A stretch of 45,406 nt of DNA from an uncultured Bacteroidales bacterium (GTDB lineage: Bacteria > Bacteroidota > Bacteroidia > Bacteroidales > Paludibacteraceae), in NCBI GenBank assembly GCA_946403215.1, contig CAMIZG010000011.1, positions 1 through 45,406 of the forward strand. The letters run 5' to 3'. The notes below the pieces were generated by a model that saw nothing but the letters and a program-made list of their open reading frames with translations, was not told where the DNA came from and made no database searches. The translations under genes and the position numbers were made by a program. Below are positions 7,476-16,806 of the stretch, in pieces; the stretch's first letter is position 1; each line of letters starts with the position of its first letter.

Positions 7476-9204
7476 GTCCGGCCGTGAGCGCGAAGAGCGT
7501 GACGTTCCAGTTGATGGTCACCTCGTTGGAGGCGTAACTGGGCTGATAGTCCAGATAACTCTCGTCAGCCGGCACATCTTTCGGGTACTTCACGCCATCA
7601 GTCTCGGCATCCTGCCGCATGGGGTTCGGACCGCCTGCCAGGAAGCCGGGGTGCGTACCCTTCGGATGGCTGTAGGACAGACGGTGATGCGGATGGTTTG
7701 TGGGTTTCTGTCCGAAACCGGTCACATAGCAGTAGCCTGTGGCGTTCTGGCCAAGAATATAGTTGAGGCATTGTTCGGCAGCCGTACGGTACTTCGGATC
7801 GCCGGTCAGGCGGTAGGCATAGAGGCACTCCACCCCACGCCAGCAGCAGCCTTCGGAATTGCAGCCCCAAAAGAAGTCCGACTCACGGTTGCCATACGGC
7901 GAGTGATGCACAGAGGTCTCAACTTCGTCCAGGTAGGGCTCTAAGTGAGCCAATAGATTGGCCATTGGCTGTCGGCAGTCGGCTATTGGCTGCGTGTGCA
8001 TCAGCCATTCGAGCGAAGCCAACTCGCCGACATTCCCCCAGATTGCAGGAATGTACTCTGTCGGCTGATGGCTGATAGCTGCCTGCTTGTATGCATCATC
8101 ATGGGTGAGCAGATAGAGTTCGGTGGCTGCCCAGTAGAACTCGTCGCGGACATCGAAGTCGTCATATGCACCCGTCGTGATTTCCGGTTTGAACTGTTCG
8201 TTCATCTTCGGCTGGTCGTAGTAGATGGCGGGATGAGCCTCAGCCCATGCATAAGCACGCAGCGCCGCCTTGGTGGCTTCCTCCACAAATCCCGGATACA
8301 CGCTCTCATACGGCGCATAGATGCGTGCTGCGAGCGCCATAGTAGCAGCAAAGTCGAGTGCCGCGGCTGTGGTTTTAAGCACTACGTAACGCGGTTTTTG
8401 GCATTCGTCCGGACGGATGAATCCCTCAAAGTCCGGTTCGGTGAGCTTATGGTACACGCCGCCGTCTTTGTCCTGCATGGTAAGCATCCAGCGGATGTTG
8501 TACATCGCTTCGGCAAGCATGTCGGGCACGGGCATTCCTGACTCGGGAATATTCAGCGCAAGGTTGTCAAAATATTCCTTGTTCATCTCGTATGCCATCA
8601 GCCACACGCCCATAGTAAAGCCGCTGTTGACAATATACTTGTTGTAGTCACCGGCATCATACCAGCCTCCGGGACTGGAGATGACTGTTCCTTCGGGACG
8701 TTCGGCCGTGGCAGCTGATGCATGCACCAGCACATGATTGTCAGGGTGTCCGCCTTTGCGTTCATAGCCTTCGGCAAACGGCTCGACGATATCCATCGAA
8801 GCACGCTGGTAATAGAAGGCACGTAACGCCTTTCTGGTCAGTTCGCGGTATGGGTGCTCACTAATGGTAAAGGGGCATGTGAACGGCGTCTGGCCGTTAT
8901 CCACATACAGCAAGTAACTGCCGGGCTTGTCGAAGTACGAGAAGTCAATGATCTGCCGCGGCTTGCCGGAGATAGGGTTAAGCATTGTTTCTGATGCTAC
9001 CCCGTGCCACAGCAGTTCGCCTTCATCATTCGTGATTGCCACGTAGCATGGCTGCGCATCGGGTGAAGGGACATCAATCGTGGCGGTCTTCTCCTGATCA
9101 GGACGGAAACCGACCTGATTCATTCGAATCTGGGACGAGTCGTGCCGGCACCCTGCCATTGTGAGAGCGCATGCACATGCGAACGCTATATATCTATTCT
9201 TCAT
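7459..9204 (-). CDS. GH9 family endoglucanase, lipoprotein
   Basis: The enzyme probably hydrolyses beta-1,4-glucan or cello-oligosaccharides. The N-terminus (MKNRYIAFACACALTMAGC) has an SPII lipobox. An Ig-like CelD_N domain follows (MNQVGFRPDQEKTATID), then the (alpha/alpha)6 barrel. Catalytic features are visible: 'GGWYDAGDYNKY' near residue 183 (the Asp residues activate water), 'HHRLSYSH' near 507, and the acid Glu in 'NEVTINWN' near 559. The gene starts 4 bases after the symporter and is last in the operon. Two seven-base tandem tracts (7957-7991, 8061-8081) are translated within the barrel, adding residues such as QPIADCRQPMAN near 405-416. Since the motifs on both sides are intact, the enzyme is probably active. 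Confidence 0.93.
   Translation of the reverse strand: MKNRYIAFACACALTMAGCRHDSSQIRMNQVGFRPDQEKTATIDVPSPDAQPCYVAITNDEGELLWHGVASETMLNPISGKPRQIIDFSYFDKPGSYLLYVDNGQTPFTCPFTISEHPYRELTRKALRAFYYQRASMDIVEPFAEGYERKGGHPDNHVLVHASAATAERPEGTVISSPGGWYDAGDYNKYIVNSGFTMGVWLMAYEMNKEYFDNLALNIPESGMPVPDMLAEAMYNIRWMLTMQDKDGGVYHKLTEPDFEGFIRPDECQKPRYVVLKTTAAALDFAATMALAARIYAPYESVYPGFVEEATKAALRAYAWAEAHPAIYYDQPKMNEQFKPEITTGAYDDFDVRDEFYWAATELYLLTHDDAYKQAAISHQPTEYIPAIWGNVGELASLEWLMHTQPIADCRQPMANLLAHLEPYLDEVETSVHHSPYGNRESDFFWGCNSEGCCWRGVECLYAYRLTGDPKYRTAAEQCLNYILGQNATGYCYVTGFGQKPTNHPHHRLSYSHPKGTHPGFLAGGPNPMRQDAETDGVKYPKDVPADESYLDYQPSYASNEVTINWNVTLFALTAGLDAIE
7957..7991 (-). repeat. Seven-base tandem tract inside the GH9 gene (5 units)
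   Basis: On the coding strand five consecutive heptamers follow the consensus NGCCRAY (for example AGCCAAT and AGCCGAC), with no interruption. The tract encodes about residues 405-416 of the GH9 protein. Similar tracts occur elsewhere in the window at gene borders. Confidence 0.8.
8061..8081 (-). repeat. Second seven-base tract inside the GH9 gene (3 units)
   Basis: Read on the plus strand the units are TCGGCTG, ATGGCTG and ATAGCTG. It lies 70 bases upstream in the coding direction from the longer tract and encodes part of 'QAAISHQPTEY'. Three units only, so it is weaker evidence than its neighbour. Confidence 0.55.
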
Positions 9205-9208
9205 ATTC

Positions 9209-10555
9209 TTACTTTTTCAGCGGGAACTTGTAGGCCAGCAACGCCATGATGAACGCGATGACGGCAGGGAAGATGGAGAACAGCAGCCACACCATAAGTT
9301 TGACGGATGGTTCGTCGGTGATGGTGACAATGGTTTCGCCTGTTTCCATGTTCGTCTCGGACACCAGTCCGGCGAAGCCGAGTAGCAAAGCTATCAGGCT
9401 TCCGGATATCGCTCCGCCGAACTTCTGCGCCATGGTACCTGACGAGAAGATCAGACCGGTGGATGACGTACCGTTCTTCTCTGTGGCGTAGTCGGCTACA
9501 TCAGCATACATCGACCAAATAAGCGGCGAGTACAGGCCTGCGCCTACCGATGCCAGCACAGAGGTGCCGACCATGAGCCAGATGTACTGCGGCTCCATGG
9601 GCAGCAGGAAGAAGATGGTGGAGAACACACCACAGATAACCGAAGCCCAGACAAACGCCATGCGCTTGGAGCCAATCTTACGCGTGAACCATGGACTGAG
9701 CGCGCCAAAGATCATACATGTCACCTCGCTGAACGCCATGAATACCGTGTAGTTGATAATCAGTTTTCCTATGGTAACATCGCCGCCCAGACAGTAGGTT
9801 ATCATGTATCCTGCAGCCGCATAACGGAAGCCGTTGAAGAAATTGGAGCAGAACGCCACGAGGGTCATGTACACCCATGGCTTGTTGCGGAACAGATCGG
9901 CGAACTGCTTAAATCTGAACTTCTCTGCGCGAATGGGTTCGTGTCGCTCGCGGGTAAGCAGACCGCAGGTGAGTGTCATCAGTGCTGCCAGGATACCGAA
10001 GCCGGCACCCAGCACAGCGTACTGATGCTGGTCGGAGCCTCCGACGAACTTCTGCAAGTACGGGAAACTAAGCAGCGTAACGAATCCCATAGCATAGGCG
10101 CCAACCATACGGAAGGCAGAGAACTGGTTCTTCTCGTTGTCATCGGTAGTCATCACGCCCAGCAGCGAGCCGTAGGGCACATTGACCATCGTATAACAAG
10201 CCATCATCAGCAGGTAGAAACTGTACGCCCATATGCGCTTTCCTGTGGGACCCAGATCAGGTGTGAACAACAGCATAGCGAAGATGAGTCCAAACGGTAT
10301 AGACCCGAAGATGAGCCATGGGCGGTACGTTCCCCAACGCGACTGCGTGCGGTCGGCAATTGAGCCCATGAGCGGGTCGGTGACCACATCGAACATTCGC
10401 GCGATGAGCATCAGCGCAGCCGCATCGGCAAACGACAGACCGAACACATTGGTGAAGAACAGCGGGAAGGCGATAGACATAATCTTCCAGACGATGCCGC
10501 CGGAAGCGGCATCGCCCAGAGCATATGCGATTTTTTCTCTTAACGGAACAATCAT
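9209..10555 (-). CDS. GPH-type (MelB-like) sugar:cation symporter, MFS
   Basis: This 448-residue inner-membrane protein has about 12 hydrophobic segments and the glycoside-pentoside-hexuronide family signature: 'KIAYALGDAASG' at the start, then 'ARMFDVVTDPLMGSIADRTQSRWGTYRPWLIFG'-type residues (Asp pair and Arg) around 50-85. Family members move disaccharides with Na+ or H+. Its place between the glycan-binding protein and GH9 implies import of cellobiose or short cello-oligomers, which cytosolic GH94 would then split. The ATG overlaps the stop of the upstream lipoprotein gene by 4 bases. Confidence 0.92.
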   Translation of the reverse strand: MIVPLREKIAYALGDAASGGIVWKIMSIAFPLFFTNVFGLSFADAAALMLIARMFDVVTDPLMGSIADRTQSRWGTYRPWLIFGSIPFGLIFAMLLFTPDLGPTGKRIWAYSFYLLMMACYTMVNVPYGSLLGVMTTDDNEKNQFSAFRMVGAYAMGFVTLLSFPYLQKFVGGSDQHQYAVLGAGFGILAALMTLTCGLLTRERHEPIRAEKFRFKQFADLFRNKPWVYMTLVAFCSNFFNGFRYAAAGYMITYCLGGDVTIGKLIINYTVFMAFSEVTCMIFGALSPWFTRKIGSKRMAFVWASVICGVFSTIFFLLPMEPQYIWLMVGTSVLASVGAGLYSPLIWSMYADVADYATEKNGTSSTGLIFSSGTMAQKFGGAISGSLIALLLGFAGLVSETNMETGETIVTITDEPSVKLMVWLLFSIFPAVIAFIMALLAYKFPLKK

Positions 10556-11817
10556 TTGTATGTTATTTTATTGATTTGCAGTCCCCATCCTACCAATGAC
10601 ATTGCACCGCAGGTCTCAACCGTAGCCTTGCGTTCGTCGGTGTAGGTGAATGTATAGGGGCTTGGCGCTTCGTTCATATCCATCTGGCCTACAAGATCAT
10701 ATCCGTCCCACCAGGGTGTGGTGATACGCAGGGCGTAATACTGTTTGTACTCCGCGCCTTCATACATGTTCGCATCACCGTCAGGCAGTTTCTCAAAATA
10801 GATGCTAATCGAAGCTCCCACCGGCACTTGTGCCATCTGATCGGCCGTAACCTTGACGCGGTCCGCATCCCACTGCAGTGCAACCGCTCCCGACCAGAGA
10901 GTCGATTCGGGGCTGATAGATATCTTGACCTGCGTGACGGTACCATGGGCGGTGCTGAACAGCACATCCGAGCCATCGGCGTTCTTCATTGACAGTGTGT
11001 GCTCACCCACCTCCAGCGCGGGCACTACAAACGCCACTGATGTAGCTGTAACCGTCAGTTCGGTGATAACGGTCTCATCGAGGGTGACGGATGCGACATC
11101 CTGCAGTTTGACACCGGTGACAACCACCTGCTTGCCGGGTTCAAGATTATTATAGCCTTCAAGCACTACGGATGCATTGTGCACCTGGATGGCATCCGAG
11201 CCGTGGAGTGCACCTTCAGTATCCTTCAGGCGGAGGTAATAGGTGCCATCCTTCAGTTCGGGAAGGTTGACCGTGAGTTGGTCATCCGTTACGGCGGTGG
11301 GGGCGAATGTCACCACCTCGTCCTTACCAAAGATATCGCGTGTCACAACAATAGCAGCCACCTTGCCCAGGTTCTTGCCGCTGACGGGAATATCAACGCC
11401 GGGAACGAGGTGTCGTCCGCCAGCCGGAGCACCGGCGTAGGGTGCATCAGCAGCGGGATTAACCGTCAGTGAACCCGAGCGCGAGGTACGCTTGCCCTTC
11501 TCGGTAACTGCCTCAATGGTGAGTGCATACTTGCCGGCTGGAAAAGCCATATTGATCTTCGTACCGGTGAACACGAGCTCTTTATCCAAATACCAATTGA
11601 CCGTAGTGTAACGCGAGGGCGTGACAATAACAGAATCCACAAGGGCATCAGGATTGGTAACCTCTCTGGTGATTAAGCCACTCTTCGTCTCATAGGGCAC
11701 GAGGATAAGCGGTGCATCGTCTGCAGACTGCGTATCAAAGGGTTCCTCCTGCTTGCAGCCGGTAAAAAGAACCGTGGTAGCCAGTGCTGCAAGTAGCAAT
11801 ATATATTTCGCTTTCAT
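10552..11817 (-). CDS. Surface glycan-binding lipoprotein (SGBP, IPT/Ig-like domains)
   Basis: The signal peptide ends in a lipobox (LLLAALATTVLFTGC), so this is a lipoprotein, probably surface-exposed. The 421 residues form tandem Ig/IPT-like beta sandwiches: a motif with 'HLVPGVDIPVSGKNLGKVAAIVV' style and a second 'NNLEPGKQVVVTGVKLQDV'. A C-terminal Trp-rich beta domain follows ('TPWWDGYDLVGQMDM', 'LVGWGLQINKITYK') that probably holds the sugar. Proteins in this position, directly after susD, are the SusE/SGBP-B type that capture glycan at the cell surface. It starts 39 bases after susD and overlaps the symporter gene by 4 bases. Ligand is inferred from the enzymes to be a beta-glucan. Confidence 0.87.
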   Translation of the reverse strand: MKAKYILLLAALATTVLFTGCKQEEPFDTQSADDAPLILVPYETKSGLITREVTNPDALVDSVIVTPSRYTTVNWYLDKELVFTGTKINMAFPAGKYALTIEAVTEKGKRTSRSGSLTVNPAADAPYAGAPAGGRHLVPGVDIPVSGKNLGKVAAIVVTRDIFGKDEVVTFAPTAVTDDQLTVNLPELKDGTYYLRLKDTEGALHGSDAIQVHNASVVLEGYNNLEPGKQVVVTGVKLQDVASVTLDETVITELTVTATSVAFVVPALEVGEHTLSMKNADGSDVLFSTAHGTVTQVKISISPESTLWSGAVALQWDADRVKVTADQMAQVPVGASISIYFEKLPDGDANMYEGAEYKQYYALRITTPWWDGYDLVGQMDMNEAPSPYTFTYTDERKATVETCGAMSLVGWGLQINKITYK

Positions 11818-11856
11818 AATTACAAATGCTAATATTGTAAATGAATAAATGGTAAA

Positions 11857-13548
11857 TTACTTCACATCCCACCAGAGTCGTGCATGCCATGAGTACCCGC
11901 CTTTTACGCGGTCTTTGGCAGCCTGATAAGCGTCCAGACTATATGTCTCCTCCTTGAGCGGATAGCACAAGCGCACAGGGATATCATTGCCATCAATGAG
12001 CGGGTTCTTGCCGGCGGGGTCAGGAGCCTGCAGTACGGGAATATCCGAACGACGTTGGTTAGCCCAAGCCTCGGCAGGGTTATGGAAATGAAGAATCCAT
12101 GCCTGCGTGTTGATCTGGCTCTTCTGCTGCTCAGGCGTTACTCCCCACTTGATAGTCGGTTCGGCCAAGTAAGCATCGATGTCGCTTTCCGACACATGGT
12201 CGTAGTCATAATTATCCGTCAGGAAGTTAACAGCTGCACGAATACCTGCTTCATAATAATCCTGAGCGACATCGCCTGTACCCCATCCGAGTACAGCCGC
12301 AGCCTCAGCCCGCAGGAAGCATACCTCAGCATAGGTCATGATCACACCCGGGTTCTGCGAACGCAGCAGGTTGCCGGCCAACTTCGGCTTGAGCCAGCGA
12401 GGGTCTTTAGCCGGGTCGAAGTCATAAACGGCCTTAACCTCTTGGATCTTGCTATCCAACGCGCTGCCGGCAAGATTTGGGTACGACGGCCAGTTGTCCC
12501 ACGAGAACTCACCTGGAGCCACCATGGAGATAACATCCTTGTCCGGATAAGTTGCCTGCGTAGCCAAAACAGCATCGGTCATATCAATACGCCCTTCGCC
12601 GGTAGAGATGGACATAAAGTCATCGATATAGAAGCCGCAAAGCAAGGTGGTACGCGGGTCATGGTTATTGTATAGTTTTTCCCATAATGTTTGGCATACG
12701 TAGGACGGGTTGTTGGCGGGATCGTTGCCGTAGAAGTATTTCGACATCGCATTGCCACGGAAATCCTTATATGACTCCTGTCCGAAACTGTAGCTGACCT
12801 TGTCATGATGTACGCATGCATCATCAGCAGAACTGGTCATCACACCGTCAGCTAACGCAGCGATGAACTCCTGTTTAGCTAATTCGGGCAGTACATCGGA
12901 TATACGCATTGCATAACGTAAACGGAGCGAATTGGCAAAAGTCCGCCACTTGGCTATATCACCATTGAACATCGGGTCGCTCTCAATAGCCTTGGCTGTT
13001 ACGTCAAACTGATCAGCAGCGGCCTTCAGATCCTTGAAGAACAAGCGATAGAGTTCCTCCTGAGTGTCGTATTTAGGTTGTGACACACCGGACAGATGTC
13101 CCAAGCCGGCCTGTGTATAAGGCACATCGCCATAATAATCCGTCAGCAGCGAACCTACGTATACACGGAAGATACGAAGCGCAGCGTTGATGTTTACTTG
13201 TGTTGAATCGCCATCGGTATGTGCAATGGCATCTGTCAAGTTGCGGAACGCAGCCGTATAGAGGTTGTTCCACGGACGCGACATCTCATTGTCGTCCATA
13301 CGATGCTGACCACCGTAGTTGGTAGTGTTCCAGCAGCCCATCAGGTGCTGCGTGAACGCATATGTATAGAGACGATGAACATCCACGTAGTTCATGTCAC
13401 CGTTGATCTGCAACTCTGCATAAGAGAGTTGGAAGGCCGGATTGATTGACTCCGCCTTGGTTGAATCGGTGTTGATCTCCTCGTAAATCTTGTCAGAGCA
13501 AGCTGAGAGAATCAAAGTAGCAGCAAAGAATATAAATAGTTTTTTCAT
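11857..13548 (-). CDS. SusD/RagB-family nutrient-binding lipoprotein
   Basis: The product is the surface lid of the SusCD importer. The N-terminus has a lipobox (FFAATLILSAC) followed by 'SDKIYEEINTD'. The 563-residue sequence has the helical TPR scaffold of the SusD-like 2 group: 'LTDYYGDVPYTQA', 'KWRTFANSLRLRYAMRISDV', 'VMTYAEVCFLRAEAA' and a C-terminal 'RRSDIPVLQAP' and 'RLCYPLKEE'. It lies 57 bases downstream of its SusC partner in the same operon. Specificity cannot be read from sequence but fits cello-oligosaccharides given GH5, GH9 and GH94. Confidence 0.95.
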   Translation of the reverse strand: MKKLFIFFAATLILSACSDKIYEEINTDSTKAESINPAFQLSYAELQINGDMNYVDVHRLYTYAFTQHLMGCWNTTNYGGQHRMDDNEMSRPWNNLYTAAFRNLTDAIAHTDGDSTQVNINAALRIFRVYVGSLLTDYYGDVPYTQAGLGHLSGVSQPKYDTQEELYRLFFKDLKAAADQFDVTAKAIESDPMFNGDIAKWRTFANSLRLRYAMRISDVLPELAKQEFIAALADGVMTSSADDACVHHDKVSYSFGQESYKDFRGNAMSKYFYGNDPANNPSYVCQTLWEKLYNNHDPRTTLLCGFYIDDFMSISTGEGRIDMTDAVLATQATYPDKDVISMVAPGEFSWDNWPSYPNLAGSALDSKIQEVKAVYDFDPAKDPRWLKPKLAGNLLRSQNPGVIMTYAEVCFLRAEAAAVLGWGTGDVAQDYYEAGIRAAVNFLTDNYDYDHVSESDIDAYLAEPTIKWGVTPEQQKSQINTQAWILHFHNPAEAWANQRRSDIPVLQAPDPAGKNPLIDGNDIPVRLCYPLKEETYSLDAYQAAKDRVKGGYSWHARLWWDVK

Positions 13549-13605
13549 AATTAGATACTTATTACTTATTAAACTTCAAAACTTCTTTTAACTTTATACT
13601 CTCAA

Positions 13606-16600
13606 CTAGAATTTTATATTGAAATTCATACCGTAACTTCTGCGGCTAGGCAGCGAGCCGTACTCCAGGCCAAGACCGGAAGTATTGTACTGCGCATCAG
13701 GATCAATATCCTTGATGTTTTTCCACACGATGAACGGGTTACGTGCTACAAAGCTGATACCCACATGCTTCACTATACCCTTCTTGTCAAGCCACTCTTT
13801 TGGAAAGTCGAGGCTCAAAGTCAGTTCGCGGCACTTGATGTACGAGTTGTCATAGATGAACATCTCAGGCGACTTACGCGACACCTCGTACCAATAATCT
13901 TCGGGGTTGACGTAAATGTCGTTCTCGCGCCATGTACCGTCTTCGTTCTGGATTACGCCATCCACAAGGTAACCATTGTATTGTCCCTGGTTAACCTCGG
14001 CTTTGCGCCATTCAGCCATGGATGTCACACCGGCAGCCTTACGAGCTTCCTCGGAAGCATACCACTCGGCACGCCCGACGAGCGTCTCTTTGGCTTTACC
14101 TGTCTCAAACGAAGCACGTTCGGACATCGAGAATATATCTGCGCCGACCTTAACATCGAACAGGGCTGAGAGGGTCAGCATACGCCAACGGAGTGTGGTA
14201 CTCAAACCGCCTGTCCAATCCCACTGTGCGTTACCGAGCACCTTGTTCTCCGTGGTGAACGTAGGCAAACCGGTTGAGCCGTCAACAATAACGCGGCCTT
14301 CAGCATTGCGTGCCAGCGCAGGACCACAGATGGATCCATACTGTTCGCCCTCGCGAGCGGATACATATACGTTACACCAGGTGGCCCTGGCAAGCTCCAA
14401 CTCGGTGGTTCCTTCCACGAGCGAGAGAACCTTGTTATTGTTCTTCGACCAGTTGATATTCAGGTCCCATGTGAAGTCCTTGACTTGCACCAGACGAGCA
14501 CCAAAGGTTATTTCAAAACCTTGGTTGAGAATCTCACCGGCGTTGATCATGCGATAGTCGTAACCGCTGGTAGGCGATGTCGCCATAGCGATAATCTGGT
14601 CACGTGACTTCTGATGATAGAATGTGAAGTCGAGGCTGATACGCTGGTTGCACCACTTGGTTTCAAAACCTGTTTCCCACGAACGGGTACGTGTCGGTCT
14701 AAGGTCCGGGTTGGGAACCAGATTGCCATAAACCGAACCAATCGTGTAGCCCGATGTACCGAACTGCGACTTGGCATAACGGAGCGAAAGTTGATAGGGA
14801 TCAGTATCACTACCTACCTCTGCCCAACTCAGGCGCAGCTTACCATAAGGCAGCACTTTCCGGTTGGACTTAATCAGCTCGGAGAACACCCACGATGCAC
14901 TGACTGACGGATAGACGTACAGGTTCTTGCCGCTGGCCAAGGTCGATGATTTGTCACCACGAACCGTGGCATCCAGGTAGAGCATATGACGCCAGCCGAG
15001 ATTTGCAGATCCGAACACGGATACGATACGTTTCTTGTACACATTCTCCTCAACCGACTGGTCTTGGAAACTGGCAATGGTCACTATCTCGCGCATACCC
15101 ATGTCGGTACCGGTATTGATGGTGGTGTGGTTGTTCACGTTGTAGATGTTAGCACCGGCTGTTGCCGTGAAGTCGAAATCACCCCATGTATCGGTGTAGA
15201 TGGCCAGCAACTCTGCATTGAACATGCGGTTGTTGAAGTAGCTGTTCTGCAGGCGTCCGGACTCATAACCGGGTGTTGTGGGGTACTTGAAGTCCGAGAA
15301 CTCGAATCGGTTGAACTCGGCACCCACGGTAGCCTGGATCTTCAGTTGGGGAATTACGTTATACACGATTTTTCCGTTCATACGGAGCAAATCCTTGTAT
15401 GACTGGTTCTTGTTCTTATTGATGTCCCAATACGGGTTAACGTTGTAGGGATCCATTCCGTTCCAATTCTGGTACTCGCCGTTGGCGTCCTGGTAGTTCT
15501 TGAGCCATGCCTGGTCATACGTGGTGGCCAGTGTCATCAGGTTCTTGCCCACATTGGACTTGTCATCCCCCAGAGCCGGACGGTTCTTCACGTCCTCATG
15601 CGTATAGTTAACCGAGAAATCCAGATCAACCGGTCCGAGCGAGGTGTTAGCACGCAGGTTAAGGGTGTTACGGCTCATGTTGGAGTTGGGCAGGATATCT
15701 TTGTTGCGCATATCCGTGTAGGTGAATCGGATACCCGTACGGCCGGTGTTCATCGATACGATAGCGGTGTTCGTAGCCGTCAGACCGAGTTCGAAGAAGT
15801 TAGCCGTGTTGTTCGGGATGATGCGGAACGGATGCTCCTGACCATCGAAGTAACGAAGCATCAATCCCTCATCGGCTTTCGGCCCCCAGGATTTGTTCGT
15901 ATTGCTAACAGCATCGATATTGTACATTCCTTCCGAACCCATTCCATACACTTGTTGTACGTTGTCCCACTTGCTGAGCTGCGAGTCCATGGTTATTGTT
16001 CCATTGTACTCCACCGACCACTTGGCGTCACCGGTATTGGCTTTCTTGGTTGTGATAAGAATCACACCGTGGCTGGCGCGGCTACCGTATAGGGCAGCTG
16101 CAGCCGGACCTTTGAGTACGGACATCGTTTCGATATCATCGGGGTTGATGCTGGAAATACCATCACCCAGGTCGTACCCCCCCTCGGTACCGGCTGAGCC
16201 ATAGTTCGTATTATCCATCGGCACCCCATCAATGACGTAGAGCGGTTGGTTGTTGCCGGTCATCTCGGTCGTACCACGCAGCATAACGCGCGTTGAACCG
16301 GATGCCCCGCCAGCCGTACCTTGCACCACCAAACCTGCCACGCGACCAGCCAGTGAGTTGGCTACGTTCGTCTCCTTGGCTTTGGTCAGGGCTTCGCCTT
16401 TGACCTCACCGACCTCGTAGCCAAGGGCTTTCTTGTCACGCTTGATACCCATAGCTGTAACCACAACCTCCGAGAGGACCTCGGTATCTTCGGTCATTGT
16501 TACGTTAATCGTACTGCCAGTCACGGCAATCGTCTGCGCACTGTACCCCATGTACGAGAATTCCAGTTCGTCACCCTCGTTCGCCTCAATGGAGTAGTTG

Positions 16601-16773
16601 CCATCGAAGTCGGTGATCGTACCGCGCGTCGTTCCTTTGACGAGTACGCTGGCACCGATGAGTGGTCCATCAGCGTCAACAACAGTACCCGTCACCATGT
16701 TCTGTGCTAAAGCAATGCTTGTGGACCCCATGACGAGTACCACAACCATAAGCACGAGTTTTAGATGCTTCAT
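13606..16773 (-). CDS. SusC/RagA-family TonB-dependent outer-membrane transporter
   Basis: A 1055-residue TonB-dependent importer. Order of parts: signal peptide (residues 1-23), carboxypeptidase-regulatory-like domain ('VTGTVVDADGPLIGASVLVKG'), then a TonB-box-like region 'SEVVVTAMGIKRDKKALGY'. The plug domain contains 'ANSLAGRVAGLVV' and 'DIETMSVLKGPAAAALYGSRA'. A 22-strand barrel follows and ends in 'RSYGMNFNIKF' with a terminal Phe. There is no N-terminal secretin/FecR-sensing (STN) domain, so it is not a transducer. It is followed by susD and preceded by the GH5 gene, as expected for a glycan-use locus. Confidence 0.96.
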   Translation of the reverse strand: MKHLKLVLMVVVLVMGSTSIALAQNMVTGTVVDADGPLIGASVLVKGTTRGTITDFDGNYSIEANEGDELEFSYMGYSAQTIAVTGSTINVTMTEDTEVLSEVVVTAMGIKRDKKALGYEVGEVKGEALTKAKETNVANSLAGRVAGLVVQGTAGGASGSTRVMLRGTTEMTGNNQPLYVIDGVPMDNTNYGSAGTEGGYDLGDGISSINPDDIETMSVLKGPAAAALYGSRASHGVILITTKKANTGDAKWSVEYNGTITMDSQLSKWDNVQQVYGMGSEGMYNIDAVSNTNKSWGPKADEGLMLRYFDGQEHPFRIIPNNTANFFELGLTATNTAIVSMNTGRTGIRFTYTDMRNKDILPNSNMSRNTLNLRANTSLGPVDLDFSVNYTHEDVKNRPALGDDKSNVGKNLMTLATTYDQAWLKNYQDANGEYQNWNGMDPYNVNPYWDINKNKNQSYKDLLRMNGKIVYNVIPQLKIQATVGAEFNRFEFSDFKYPTTPGYESGRLQNSYFNNRMFNAELLAIYTDTWGDFDFTATAGANIYNVNNHTTINTGTDMGMREIVTIASFQDQSVEENVYKKRIVSVFGSANLGWRHMLYLDATVRGDKSSTLASGKNLYVYPSVSASWVFSELIKSNRKVLPYGKLRLSWAEVGSDTDPYQLSLRYAKSQFGTSGYTIGSVYGNLVPNPDLRPTRTRSWETGFETKWCNQRISLDFTFYHQKSRDQIIAMATSPTSGYDYRMINAGEILNQGFEITFGARLVQVKDFTWDLNINWSKNNNKVLSLVEGTTELELARATWCNVYVSAREGEQYGSICGPALARNAEGRVIVDGSTGLPTFTTENKVLGNAQWDWTGGLSTTLRWRMLTLSALFDVKVGADIFSMSERASFETGKAKETLVGRAEWYASEEARKAAGVTSMAEWRKAEVNQGQYNGYLVDGVIQNEDGTWRENDIYVNPEDYWYEVSRKSPEMFIYDNSYIKCRELTLSLDFPKEWLDKKGIVKHVGISFVARNPFIVWKNIKDIDPDAQYNTSGLGLEYGSLPSRRSYGMNFNIKF

Positions 16774-16806
16774 GTTATTATAATTTTGTAATATTGTGTT
16801 CTTCTG

